From assembly GCF_902806685.2 (NCBI RefSeq), contig NC_048554.1, positions 3,720,001 to 3,784,000 on the forward strand: DNA of 64,000 nucleotides, read 5' to 3'. This document shows positions 33,801 to 45,416 of this stretch, piece after piece. The position numbers were made by a program, and so were the translations under genes. Position 1 is the stretch's first letter. The number at the start of each line of letters is the position of its first letter. The notes beneath the pieces were generated by a model, which saw only the letters and a list, made by a program, of their open reading frames with translations, was not told the origin of the DNA and ran no database searches. Source of the DNA: Maniola hyperantus. Its lineage: Eukaryota > Arthropoda > Insecta > Lepidoptera > Nymphalidae.

Positions 33801-36800
33801 GTAAAGGAGTGGACTGAAAACCGAAAGGTCGACGGTTCAAACCCCGCCCGTTGCACTATTGTCGTATCTACTCCTAGCACAAGCTTTACGCTTAGTTGGA
33901 GGGGAAAGGGGAATATTAGTCATTTAACATGGCTAATACTCTTTAAAAAAAAAATATCTATATACAATAAGAAAAATACTACTATACACAAACTATCACT
34001 ATCTATTTTTAAAACAAAATTGAAGCTATTTTATTTATCCTCCATTTGATGTGTTTATTTATTTTTACTTTTATTCCACTTATCTGTCGTCTATTCCTCT
34101 CTTATTTACTGTTGTATTTTCATTTATATATATATATACATACGTATATTATGTGTATTTACTTTATTTAATTAGTACACCCCTTCCGCTTTCTTTAATT
34201 TTTATAATATCCTCTACCCTAAGGTTGCCTGCAAGAGATCGCTATTTTAGCGATAAGGCCGCCTATTGTACATGCTGTATTTGTTATATGTCTATTGTTT
34301 TTGTTTTGGTGTACAATAAAGCATATTTTACTTTTACTTTTTTTACTTACAAACTCTTTCCGTCTTCGCAGCCTTGCACATGTAACAGTATCTAAAGTAA
34401 GTATTTTATTTCTATCACGAAGTACATACCTATGAAGTTGAGATAGGCCTCCCCGCCCAGCGCGTGCGTGATGAGGCGTATCATGCAGTGCAGCGCCAGG
34501 CCGCGCTCGATGACGGCGCTGGGCTCGCTCAGCGTGCTCATGTGCGAGTACATGGACGCGTCCATCAGCCAGAACGCCAAGGTTTTGTCCCCTACCAGAG
34601 CCTGTAGAACATAAAACAAAAACGGGTCAGTAAGGCAGTGGTCCGACTGCCGACGATGAACGAGAAATGAGTAGAACTAGAAACTTAAACGAGTTGGCAA
34701 TCAGCGGGATGCGAGTGTGTAGTTTCGATAGTTTTGTCGCCGGGCTAATAAGCGAGTGTGCAAGTGCGACGGGCGATTACTCGCGCCATTCGCCCGCGGT
34801 CGCTCAGTCCTGTGCAAACCTGCGCGCGCGTTACACGTGTTAAGCAAGCGAGCATCGCTGAACGAATATCGCTGAGCGAGTTTATTTTTGAAAGCTCGTC
34901 GCTCAGCGACAAAACTATTAAAGCGCGTCGTCGCCGGCAGTGTGAACAGTCAGAGAGTAACTTTTGATATATGCATCTCTTTCGTTTACACGGAATGTAC
35001 ATTTATTGTGCGTTTCTTGAGAGAGAAAATCGCCGATAGTTAGTCGTCGCCGGCGGTCGGACCACTGCCTTACCCTTACTTTACTTGTACTCTTGTCGTA
35101 CTCTTTTCGTAGTCTTGTTGTAGTTATGTCGTAGTCATGTTGTAGTCACGTCGTAGTCTTGTGGTAGTATCTCTTGTCGTGGTTATGTTGTAGTCTTGTC
35201 GTAGACTTCTTGACTCTTATCGAAGTCTTATCGTATTTATATCGTAGTCTTGTCGTACTCTTATCGATGTCCTTCCGTACTCTTGTCGTAGACGTGTAGT
35301 CTCGTCGTAGTCATGTCATAGTCTTTACACAGACTTTGTAGTCTTGTCGTAGTAACCTGATTACCATAGATTACCTGGTCATGACTCTCAGCATAAGCGA
35401 CTGTTGCCTCGAGCCAGCGCCTGTTGGTCAGCGTGTGGACGATGTGTCCCATCTTCCAGTCCTCATCCTTCTCTTCCTTCAGCAGCTTGATCCACATGTC
35501 GGGAATGGCCATGCCTAGTCGGTAATCGAACCCGGTACCGCCTTCGTTCACCGGCCGTCCCGAACCTGGCATGCCTGATACATCCTGTAAAAAGCGTTGT
35601 ATATTTTATACATAATTTTAATAATTTAATAATAGTAGGGACTTTAATAATAGTCCCCCGCCGAGTCGAGTTGAGTTTCGACCGAAAAGAAACTTTTTTA
35701 TGCGGATTTTCATACAGCTTTCACCAAAAGAAAAAGGGGTTAATTTAAGACCTACCTAGCTAAGATATACCTAGGCTATAATTTATAAATTAGGCTCTAT
35801 TCTGGCGAAAATAAACTACCGGTATAATGATAATAATTGTGAAAAAAATCGTTCCATTTGAGAGCTTCAACAATGTATAATGGAACAGTTCCTCTCAAGC
35901 TACCCGTGCGTATCCGGGGTTAGTTGCAAGTGTTCAATAAACTGAAATAATTAAAAAATTGGTCAAGTGCGAGTCGGAGTCGCACACGAAGGGTTCCGTA
36001 CCCATCGTACAAGATATTATAACTTACCTACTTTTTTGCACGGCGGCCATTTTGTCATTTTTATTATACCTAATGGCTGTTATAGCGGCAACAGAAATAT
36101 ACATTCTGTGAAAATTTCAATTCTCTACCTATTACGATTCATGAGATACAACCCACTGACAGATGCAGGAACAACGGAGGCGTCACGTCGGTTGGCACCC
36201 TTTCCAACGGCGCAGAAGCCTAAAAATCTAAAATTTACCTCAGCAATAGTGATGGCCTGTTTGTCGTGACTGTGGATGAGCTCGTTGGCTACCATCAGAT
36301 AGACCAGCGCTTCGGTGTCGACGTTGAGGCCGAAGTACTCGTCGTAGTGGCCGGAGAAACCCGCGCCTATGCCACGGTTGTGGTACAACATGGACGTCAC
36401 GCCGTCGAATCTGTGGATAATATTATTAATTTTATATATAAGAAAAAAAAATAAAGAAAAAAAAAAACATAATTGGACCATTTTATAACAGACTAGCTGA
36501 TACCCGCGACTTCATTCGCATGAATTTAGGTTTTTAACAATCCCATGGAAACTCTTTGATTTTCCGGGATAAAAAGTAGCCTATGTCGCTCTCCAGGTAT
36601 TTATCTATACCCATGCAATATCACGTCAATCCGTTGCACCGTTGCGACGTTGAAGGACAAACCAACAAACAAACACACTTTCACATTTATAATAAGGGTA
36701 CTGATAATAAAGAAAAAAATACATTTTTTTTTTACATATGGACCATTCTATAACAGATAGCATATAAGTGCAAGTCATGGAATAGTTTGCCACCACCACA

Positions 36801-39800
36801 ACACCACTAATAAGCAGACATTGGGCGTCGGCCTACACTCTGCATGCGTTTATATAAGTAGGATTAAATTAAAATTGCTTTTGCAATAAAATAAATAAAA
36901 CTCGCACCCAGTCTGCGCGCTCTCATAATAGTAGGTACTTACAAGATCGGGAATGTTCGTGCGGGTTCGTATATGTTCGCACGAGTCCAATTCGTATGAA
37001 ATCGCATCCAAAGTGCGGTCGGCTTAACTCGCATTTACTTACATAAATAACATACATACGTACGATGTTTGAAAATCACGAGATAGTTTTAAGCTCACCT
37101 GAATCCATCAAACTGATATTCCTCTTGATACCATCGCAGGTTAGACAGCAAGAATCGTAGCACCTCAGTTCTGTAACATTTTGATACTTTAATATATGAA
37201 TGAATTCCTATCAAGAAAATAAAAATAGAAAAGTGAAGTTCAGGAATTAATACTGCCGGTTCCTGCGGCCAAGTTTTGAATTAGTGGTATAGGTCCCGCC
37301 AATTGCTAATTCGCGTGGCCGTCATTTTAGTGACGTCAGCACTAGACTGATGGTATATTTTTATTTTACCTGACGTCAAAATGACGTCATTTCGATGTTA
37401 ATGAGACATGGTTCCAGCGCAATAGCAATTTGCGGGACTTTTAGTGTAACCGATAAAATGATTGAGTGAAAAATAAGTATGCCAAATCGATATTCTATTT
37501 CTATTCTATTTGGGCTGCAACCTGCCAACACCAGTCTCGGCTTTTTATCTAGTGCTTTGGTCTAAAAGTGTGGTGTACATTGTTCGCTTTTCGTTTTGTC
37601 CAAATAAAAAAAAAAAAAAAAATTGCTCCATTGAGGCGTGATTGAAGGAAAAACCAATAAACCAACAAACAAACACACTTTCGCATTTATAATATGGGTT
37701 GTGATAATAAATTCACTTACTCAGAGTAATTAAAAAGTCTGCTGTCCCATAGCGCATGCGTGCCGCGAGCTCCGTCGTGGAAGAAGCAGGAGCTAGTACC
37801 ATCGAACTCATTCAGTCCGTCCAATGTGTTCTTCGAGGCGTGGGAATGTACCACGTCTAGTAACACGTATATGCCCAACTCATGAGCTCTGTCGATCAGC
37901 TTTTTCAGCTCGCAGGGGGTTCCGTACCGACTAAAACCAGATTTTTTTGTTTAACTCATATCTGCTATCAAAAATATCTTTAAGGTGCCCACGGGTTAAC
38001 TCTCGGCATCGAAAACTGTTTCATATTGCACCAAGTAAGACAAAACATGCTGATAACACATTCATACGACGAAGTTGCAACCAAGCTAATCATCTATTCG
38101 CGAAAAATGATATTTTTCATCTCTCTCTCCATAGGTATAAATTAGCAATTATGGATGTAATATCAAATTCTGCCTAGTTATAGTTTATACTTTATTCGAT
38201 TTTAGTTCTGTGTTCCATAAGTTTACCTACCTAGTTAGTTTTAAATACTCTGTGCCTAGTTTTCATACGCGTACTATGCCCGTGTGTTGTGGACATAATT
38301 TTTATTATAAGTGTTAATTTCTCATTGGAGACTGCTTTGATTTAAGTGTTTTTATATATATACTATCTATTTATCTAATTGTAACTGTTTGTCTCTACAA
38401 AATAAAATAAAAATAAAAACAGCCGGCACCAGCCGTGTTGTGCGGAGGAGGTAGGTATATAAGGTGAAATTTCAGAGTTTTAAAGTCATGTGCAACTAAA
38501 CCGCCTTAGAATACAATAGAATAGAATATATTTTATTCAAGTAGACTCATTACAAGTGCTTTTGAAACGTTAACTAGTTTAATTTACCACTGGTTCGGAA
38601 TGCTGTTCCTACCGAGAAGAACCAGCAAGAAACTCGGCCGTTGCTCTTTTCAAGTGATCAATTTACAATATTATTATATACCATACTGTACAAGCAATTT
38701 TAGCTTGCAGCATAAGCAGTACTTATCGACTACACGTTTTTTTGGAAAACTAGACACTTTTTTATGGATAAAAATTATATCTTGACATAAACTCGAATCT
38801 GTGAGAAACATTATTAGTGGCCAAGCGTCACGCGACAACCGCAACGACACAGCGGGGTATTACTACTGGTTCACGAGTTTTTTTAATAATTTCTCAATTA
38901 AATTTTTTCTTTTAAAATTAGGGTCAATAAAAATGGTCGAAATAGATGGTGATTTATGGCGATTCACTTAGCCAGGACTCTAAAGCCACCGAAAAATATC
39001 CGTATATAACGTTCTTGTTCTTCTATGGAACATGAGGCTGCACTTATAGTTGTAGTTTTTTTTTCATAGCTTATGTCTTAAGATATTTTTGATTAATATT
39101 AACGATTTACAAATGGCGTAAGACATGAGATTTATACCATGATGTTGACTCTCGTTGATTAAATAAGCAATAAATTGACAAAATAAGCCTCACCTACTAG
39201 CTGCAAAGTAGCTCGTAACTTGGTATCCAAACGATGCGTAATAAGCATGCTCCATTATGGCCATTAACTGGATTGCATTATAACCTGCAACAAGAATGTT
39301 TCTTTGTTTTAAACCTTTTTCAGAAAATATAAAAAATGGGTAATTCTCTAAAATTCCAAAAACATTAGAAAATTAACACTTATTGAGGCACACAACATGA
39401 ACTGTTCTATAGAGACAGTTAACTTAAACGGAATTGGGCAGGTCATACGTGCCATATGCTAGATGATTTGTAAGACAAATTTGCTTCTGGACCACCAAAA
39501 TCACCAACACGAGCGTGGAAGATGGAGGTGACATCGAATTAGGTTGATGTGAATTAGTTATATTTTCAGTTGCTAAACAAGCTAAGAATCAGGCAATTGG
39601 ATATTTTCCTACTTTTGAATTTGATAAATATTATTACTTTATTATAAACTAGGATAAAAATAATGACGTACACTGAAAAAAATTTTAAAATCCAACAAAG
39701 ATTTACAAAGTTACAGGCATTTTAATTTTGGAGTGGGAGGGTCTTCTATCCCTTTCTCGCAAAACGAAAAGGAGATCGCCCGTGAACGGGCCCTCTTTTG

Positions 39801-42800
39801 TGGCGTCGTGTCAAAACTTAACATAAATTATAAAAAAATGTGTTATTTTTTTACGATTATGTTTTATTACGACTTTTCTTTCACTCTATTATTGAAAATA
39901 TCCACAATTACTGTTAGAATCGTAAACATCCATTTATTTTGAAGAAGTATTAATTAAATATAACCTTAATATCAGCAACATAAAAAATAAGATTTCTTTA
40001 TAACCAGGGTGAAAAAATGAAAATCGTTTGCAGAATATAAAAAGGTAATTATTTGTCTACACAATAAAATTAAAACCATGGTGACATAACAATTATATTA
40101 GGGGGGGCCCAAAGCTCCTAAGAAAATGGGCAATCTCCTTTGTATGAAACCACACGAAGCTACTACGGCATTAGTAGGTGTGACGTCATACTGCTGTATG
40201 GCTATCTCTGTCTAATCAGAAATATTTAAATGCTTATAACTTTTTTGCTATTTGATCGATTTAATTAGTTCTTTAGTTTACGTTATTATTTTTATTCTAG
40301 TTTATAATTAAGTAATAAAAAATTGAAGTCAAATACCCAATTGTGGAGACATTGGAGCGAAGTCTTTGAACAGTTGTGGGATAGTTAAGGAGCACCTGCG
40401 ATTGGATGGATTGAAGACTTCTAGAAGGTGGCGGTCAGGCGGATAAATAAGGATTGATGATTATATATTGATGAGCTGTGATAGCCTAGTGGTTAAGACG
40501 TCTGCCTCTTAATCGTAGACCGGGGGTTCAATCCCGGGCACGCACCTCTGACTTTTCGGAATTATGTGCTTTTTAAGTAATTAAAAATCACGTGCTTTAA
40601 CGGTAAAGAAAAACATCGTGAGGAAACCTTCATGCCTGAGAGTTCTCCATAATGTTCTCAAAGGTGTGCGAAGTCTGCCAATCCGCCTCGTGGTAGACTA
40701 TTGCCGAAACTCTTCTCATTCTGAGAGGAGACCCGTTCTCTGTAGTGAGCCGATCATGGGTTGATCATGATGTTGGTGATATATTACCTAAGCCTTTAAT
40801 CCTCGGCAATACATTGTCTCTAAACTCCAAATACGTGCCAACTCTGCCTTCATTGGTCGCTATACCAACGTGGCACTCGTAAATACGTAGGGAGGCTGGT
40901 CGGCTTACTTTACTGTGTTTGAACTGGTACGGCTGAAACAAAAAGGAATCAATTACTTAAAAGTAAGCTTAAAAGTTAACTGTTAGTATAACTATAAACC
41001 ATTAATTAAAAAAAAATAGAACTTAGCTTGGACGCACTGGCCGTGTGTCTTGATAACTTAAAGTAGGTAATCATTTGAAATAGTTTAACATTTTAAACAT
41101 TCATATGATCAAATCAATGTGATTTGAGCCTTCATAGTACTTACTGAACTAATGTATTAAAACATATTTAACATAAGATAGGTATTTATGGAATTCACAT
41201 AAGTCAAACCACAATAATAAACGAACAGAACTAAAGGGACCCGCCTTATATGAATGAAGTATAATCAATAAATCTTAAATTACCATTTTTATGGCCATTA
41301 CAAATTGATGCTCAAATTATTATCCTTAAAAAAACTGCAGATAAATAATTTCAATAATAGTGAAATTTTTTAAAAGATGATTAATCATGAGGCTAATTTA
41401 CCTTTTAATACCTTCAAGGCAAGAATAAATAGGCATCTTAGAAGACCTTGGAGTGCGCTCCAACCTACACCTCATGATTGCTCTGATTCTCAGGCATTAT
41501 TGTCGTCAAGTGCAAGCCTATATCACAATTAAAACAAAAAAAAACTAATAGGCTACTTTTGTAATAGTTTTACCTCATCAGGTCTATAAATGAACTGTTG
41601 GTAAGTGAAGCCCTCATACGGTTTGACGTAGCTGGCCCATGGCGATACTCTGTACAAGTGGTCATTGACAATGAGTTGTACCCTGCTCTGGTGTTTTAGG
41701 GGATGTGAACCGTCCGGGTTCGCCGGGATGTAGAGCTCCCATTTCCCATACTCCAGCTTCTTGAATGGATGACTCTTCGGATTCCAGCCATCTGGAAAAT
41801 ATATTGGAGTTATAAAGGAGTCAATACGTTACTGTGTTGTGAATGGGTCAAAAAAGCAATTTGTATCATATATCTACTTTTATACTAATAAAAAAAAACT
41901 AATGACTGACACATCAATCAATGTACAGGTCAAACCACTGGGTCAAGAAACTTTTTCATGTAAATTCACACTGTAACGTAATCCTCTATAAATAAAGGAT
42001 TTTCAGAAAATCCACATCAGCGTAGCCGGGCGCGAATCAGCGTTTTAGGTATAAGAAGCCTCGCATACCAGTTGAAGATCACAGGACTAAACTTATCATC
42101 GAACCAAAAAGCTCAGGATCGCCTTTTTAAAACCGTCTTTCGTTATCATAATGTTTTATTTTTCTATCACATAAGTACAGAATGTATTCCGCTTTTAGAT
42201 ATGTATTTGTTACACTTATTTACATATCTGTACCCTATGCTGGAAAAGATTGTTATTTTGCGATAAGGATGCCTTTTGTATGTTTTTATCAAACCTATCT
42301 GTGTCTATTGTACATCTAGTGTGCGATACAGAATACATGGAATACATTATGGTAGATACATACTCACTTGTACTCAGTAATCACAGAACTAAGGTAAATA
42401 GAATAAGTCTGTTGTGTTTAGTAAACATAATATTATCAAAAATTATGAGCAACACACTCATATAAAAATCAGTGAAGTGTGAGTCGGACTCACATAATAT
42501 ATAATATATAACATAGTCGGACTAAAATAATACTATATAATTTTTTGTTTAATTTTCATGGCAGTAATGTTGAAATTTTTAGTATTTGTTTGTGAGTCTC
42601 AGTAATGGGTCTCGTTGGCACCCTTCAGGTATGGAATCCTAAAAATATCTATGGTAGGTACGTTGCAGAGACCACGGGTAAATAATCGGAATTTCGAAGT
42701 TTTCTCATTCGGTTAAGTACCTACTCGAAAAGCTTGCTTTTGAATGGAAACGCTTTGGAAGAAAAAATCAGAAAGAAATTTCTCTCACTAGGTATGTGAC

Positions 42801-44670
42801 GCGAATAATAAGGTAAGTTACGTACTAAAATCCCCTTGTAGGTGCATGCTGTGTGCGCCAGGGGCCCACTCTCGCCACACAACAGATCCGTCGAATCCAA
42901 ACTGTGGCCCGTAATAATTATAGGCAGTTGTGAATGAGTCCACGCCGCCATCCCAAGCGTGAATTTTATCCCATATATCTTTGAAACATGCATAACTGGA
43001 AAAAGAATAAATAGGTAAACATAAATACGTTTCGAGAGTTCACGGAAAGAATGCATGTAGACTGTAGTTATGCGTCTACTTTTTTAAAATTTATGTAGGT
43101 ACCTACCTACATACCTAGTAGGTATCTGTTTGTACCTAGGTACCTAGGTACAGCTACCTAAATGAATTGACTTCATAAGAACTTGGCTCGATTTTTACAT
43201 TTATACCATAAGAATTTTCCTGAAAACCGGTCTCAATATTTATTCTTATACGCCGGTAGGTAGGTAGGTAGGTAGGTACCTACATAGGTGGGTATGTACC
43301 ATAAACGTAATATTACTAACTACCGACCGGTGGCAATAAGTCCTATTATATTATTTTTCTATTCCGGTAGGTAAGACAAACCACCGTACCTACCTACTTA
43401 GATGGGTAGGTAGGTATAGGTAGACCAGAATCTCACAAAATGAAATTCAAAAATTATCAACACTGTAGGTACTCCGCGAACACCCCATGTACATAGTACT
43501 CTGTAGTGAATATTAATAATTCACCACAGTGCACTATGTGCACAGGATACTCAATTACTCACAAAGTACAGCGCTGCTGACTCCGGAATTCCACTTCAAT
43601 AGGTATTCTTCATGAGATTCTGGTCCACCTACAATCCTATACAAACTAGCTGCGTTCATTTGCTTCTCTTTGCGCGCATGTGCGCGATTCATATAAAGAG
43701 GTTCCGAGACGGTCAATCACGTAGACTTTTGCTTGAGTCAAGCATTTACGTATATTGACCATTTACAAAGTTTGCTTGATGCTTGAGTAGGTAGTAGGTA
43801 GGTAGGTAGGTACTTGGCCTGATTGAATGAGATTTTATATTTTACTTGACACGACGTTCGAACAGTGTTCGAGATAGGTACCTATGATAAAAGTGCCGTT
43901 TGTTTGATCAAGCCGCTTGACGGGCGCATCAAGAAGCTTGTTCAAGCGCAAAACTAATCTAAGCGCTTGACCGTCTCAGAACCTCTTTACAACTGTGGCA
44001 GGAAGATACCAATTACCAAACAACCTAGACGATGTTCCATGTATTTGTTTTTTTTGTTTCATACGTAAATGAATGAAAAGTAATTTAAAATTTTATATAA
44101 ATTATGGCACTTATTTTGAAAGTTTATGATGTGACGTTGTAGAAAAGTTATTAATATGACCTTAGATTTGACATTGAAAATGCCTATAAAGCACATAAAG
44201 CGCTAAAATATCCATCAAATACACGTTTTAGTAAGTATTTAAATAATAATAGGCCCTAAACATATTTATAAGTGAATCATCCATAAATGAAAAAGGAAAG
44301 AAGTAGGTACTAATTATTATCCTCTAGAGAATCTTCGATTTCATGTACTTTTACAGAAAATTTAATTGATGTAAATTCCTTTGAGATGAAAGCCTAAGTT
44401 ACAGCGCTTTAACCGCTTGATTCTGACACGACTGTAATAAACAGAAATGTTAACCTCAAAGTTGGTTCTTTATTTGAATTTTCTCGTTTATTTTTGTTTT
44501 GAACTATTCCTCAAAATAATTCCTACAATAATAAATAATAATCATTTGATTACTTACCGTCGTCGAATTTCTCGTTCATAGGGCCTTAAGTAACCATCTC
44601 TTTCAAATAATTTCCGTAAGTCGGGCACGGGCACTTCCATCGGATCCATAGCGGAATAATTTCCTCCCAT
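30823..44670 (-). CDS. GBE1: 1,4-alpha-glucan branching enzyme, complete, 14 exons
   Basis: Cytosolic GH13 enzyme that introduces alpha-1,6 branches into glycogen. Exons in coding order: 44558-44670, 42826-42995, 41574-41791, 40788-40932, 39194-39284, 37721-37930, 37099-37170, 36239-36410, 35375-35584, 34430-34601, 33441-33625, 32597-32734, 31278-31391, 30823-30870. All junctions are GT-AG and in phase. The sum is 2058 nt, 685 residues; human has 702. Start MGGNYSAMDPMEVPVP; end IYIPCRSAIVYARCE. CBM48 lies in exons 2-3 (VWREWAPGAHSMHL, DFNGWNP, GKWELYIP). The GH13 barrel follows: GYNAIQLMAIMEHAYYASFG; DVVHSHAS in exon 6; nucleophile Asp342 in RFDGVTSML (exon 7/8 junction); acid/base Glu397 at the end of exon 8 (AITIAE); Asp466 in ESHDQ ending exon 9. 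These lie a constant 15 positions before the human Asp357/Glu412/Asp481. GNEFGHPEWLDFPR and the beta-sandwich (LLFVFNFHP) complete it. No broken exon is seen. The introns are repeat-filled. Confidence 0.96.
30930..31090 (-). mobile_element. SINE S1 fragment (3' half)
   Basis: Minus-strand 3' body with 'cccatcgccgggcggcctac' and 'ttggcagacttcacac', lacking the tRNA-like head. It is followed at 31141-31252 by an H1 Helitron-like fragment ending 'gggctctagctagt'. Both lie in the last GBE1 intron. Confidence 0.65.
31535..31665. mobile_element. Diverged fold-back MITE
   Basis: 'atagagtgtgctttgac' on the left answers 'gtcaaagttccctctat' on the right. It resembles the MITE at 10234-10384. Confidence 0.5.
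31797..32226 (+). mobile_element. Repeat N1, full-length copy in GBE1 intron
   Basis: 'aaaaccggccaagtgcgagt' to 'ttgaggtacggaaccct', the same arrangement as 13524-13945, including the GACA tract before 'acaaagtgatcctataagg'. It is followed at 32276-32405 by the L3 LINE-like 3' tail ('gagtttcttgctggttcttc'). Confidence 0.75.
32764..33113. mobile_element. Two Helitron-like H1 copies in opposite orientation
   Basis: A plus-strand start ('actataaatgtgaaagtgtg') at 32764-32900 runs into a minus-strand copy at about 32906-33113 ('gctaatgcccgcggcttcg' to 'ataataagggtactgat'). A short H2 fragment follows at 33118-33270. All lie inside GBE1 intron 11. Confidence 0.65.
33350..33436 (+). mobile_element. 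SINE S2 tail abutting a GBE1 splice donor
   Basis: 'ctatcatcacttgccagcag' and an (AAAT)n tail end at 33436, three bases before the GT of the GBE1 exon 33441-33625 donor (minus strand). Only the first few intron bases are original sequence. Confidence 0.6.
33777..33950 (+). mobile_element. tRNA-derived SINE S3
   Basis: A-box-like 'gcgggtaacggactcaacgg', B box 'cgacggttcaaaccccgcc', an unrelated body to 'tggctaatactc' and a poly-A tail. A fragment of the TIR family of 2640-2822 lies just before it at 33690-33750. Confidence 0.65.
33985..34350 (+). mobile_element. LINE L1 family, 3' end (5'-truncated)
   Basis: Carries the last codons SIFKTKLKLFYLSSI and the full 3' UTR through 'ggttgcctgcaagagatcg' and 'gtgtacaataaagcatattt'. 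It is near-identical, in opposite orientation, to 45417-45800. It sits about 80 bp from the GBE1 exon at 34430. Confidence 0.75.
34630..35073. mobile_element. 444-bp TIR element in GBE1 intron 9
   Basis: Ends are inverted 18-mers GTAAGGCAGTGGTCCGAC, with partial matching continuing inward (ctgccgacga against ccgccggcga). The inside is rich in CGCTCAGCGA-type palindromic words. I see no clean target duplication. The small open frames inside are not genes. Confidence 0.75.
35085..35350. repeat. Minisatellite, about 12-bp unit
   Basis: About 265 bp of imperfect repeats of TCGTAGTCTTGT-like words with variants such as TTGTAGTTATG. It begins just inside the GBE1 intron 9 donor (exon edge 35375) and runs up to the TIR element at 35073. 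Confidence 0.8.
35952..36220 (+). mobile_element. Repeat N1, diverged copy
   Basis: Starts 'ttggtcaagtgcgagtcgg' with 'gaagggttccgta' and 'acggcggccattttgtc', and ends before the exon at 36239. Its variant resembles the copy at 63513. Confidence 0.55.
36491..36705 (-). mobile_element. Helitron-like repeat (H1)
   Basis: 'actagctgatacccgcgac' to 'tttataataagggtactgat', in the GBE1 intron 36411-37098. A short fragment of the same end is at 37620-37705. Confidence 0.7.
37932..38425 (+). pseudogene. LINE 3' end with truncated ORF in GBE1 intron
   Basis: A 76-codon frame (37947-38177) with HRKLFHIAPSKTKHADNTFI and NQANHLFAKNDIF, typical of a LINE protein tail. A UTR follows, ending in an ATAAAATAAAAATAAAAA poly-A tail. 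It begins immediately at the GBE1 exon 37721-37930 acceptor side. 5'-truncated, so inactive. Confidence 0.65.
38515..38650 (-). mobile_element. LINE-like 3' tail L3
   Basis: Inverse of 32276-32405: 'ccactggttcggaatgctg', 'accagcaagaaactcggc', with an 'aatagaatatattttattc' flank. The stretch 38651-39193 is otherwise AT-rich with nothing identified. Confidence 0.65.
39420..40782 (+). mobile_element. GBE1 intron segment with LINE fragments and SINE S1 copy 3
   Basis: RTE-like remnants are at about 39425-39545 ('gaattgggcaggtcatacg') and 40340-40450. A SINE S1 copy is at 40471-40782, with head 'tgagctgtgatagcctagtgg' and B box 'gggttcaatcccgggc'. Its end lies only 5 bp from the GBE1 donor at 40786-40787. 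Between 39546 and 40339 I see only AT-rich sequence. Confidence 0.6.
41385..41555 (+). pseudogene. LINE 3' end fragment
   Basis: Translates to FNTFKARINRHLRRPWSAL, then a stop and a poly-A tail: the terminal codons of another LINE. It ends about 20 bp before the GBE1 exon at 41574. Region 40933-41384 shows nothing else. Confidence 0.5.
42120..42650 (+). mobile_element. Diverged LINE 3' UTR and diverged N1 fragment
   Basis: 42120-42330 shares the 'ctggaaaagattgttatttt' and 'gcgataaggatgcc' stretch with the L1 3' UTR. 42468-42650 has 'aatcagtgaagtgtgagtcgg' and 'gttggcacccttcaggta' in the N1 order. Both are in GBE1 intron 2. Confidence 0.45.
43085..43450. repeat. TAGG/CCTA-rich simple sequence region
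   Basis: Runs of GTAGGTAGGTAGG and its complement TACCTACCTAC, in both orientations, with several short palindromes (cctaggtacctagg). Another patch is at 43790-43812. It lies in GBE1 intron 1 (42996-44557), whose remainder has no identified feature. Confidence 0.7.
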
Positions 44671-44924
44671 TTTTTTATCTTTACGTTGGTAGGTATATTT
44701 TTTTGGTAGAAATTCGAATGCGCACGCGTCGAAGTGGTGGTGGCAACCGTGCGAACAGATAAATAGAATTCAAATAACAAAAGTCAATGCGTTGAGATTT
44801 TGTGATGAATTTTACTGATAACGCGGGGTCATACCTACATGTTAATGAATGTTTATGTTACGTTACGTAAATTTTAACCTCATAGTATAAATAACTAAAG
44901 CTTAAAGTAGGTAATCCATACTTC

Positions 44925-45137
44925 CATACGAATATTATAAATGCGAAAGTGTGTCTGTCTGTCTGCTAGCTTTTAACGGCCCATCCGTTTAACCGATTTT
45001 GATGAAATTTGGTATAGAGATAGCTTGCATCCCGGGGAAGGACATAGGCTACTTTTGATCCCGGGAAAATGAAAGAGTTCCCGTGGGATTTTTAAAGACC
45101 TAAATCCACGCGGCGAAGTCGCGGGCATCGTCTAGTA
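44925..45137 (+). mobile_element. Helitron-like repeat (H1), upstream of GBE1
   Basis: Runs from 'cgaatattataaatgcg' to 'gcgggcatcgtctagt', about 255 bp upstream of the GBE1 start codon. Any GBE1 promoter must lie mostly in 44671-44920. Confidence 0.7.
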
Positions 45138-45416
45138 GGTAATAATTCACTGAGAAAATCTCAAAATAGTTAAAGTTACACTACTACCGGTAGTAAGGTA
45201 GGTAGTTACGCAATTTTAATTATACAATTCACAGGGCTAAAATTATGCTCCTCTAATGCACAAAATATTTTGATTCAAGTATCATTGTTATTTTCAAAAC
45301 ATGAAAGAAACTTTGATTGATAATCAATATTTTAACATTAGTTAAAATACAGGTGGTAAAAGGGAAGTATTAAAGCTATGTACGTAGACATGTTACTGTC
45401 ATATTACAGGCTGTGT

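Noticed and set aside
34745..35002. Overlapping frames on both strands inside the TIR element
   Set aside because: CG-rich palindromic words keep several frames open; no protein family features.
35085..35350. CRISPR-like array of regular repeats
   Set aside because: Units of about 12 bp without unique spacers, inside a eukaryotic intron: a minisatellite.
37947..38177. Independent 76-aa gene in the GBE1 intron
   Set aside because: Has the look of a LINE protein tail followed by a LINE 3' UTR and poly-A, so a truncated retroelement.
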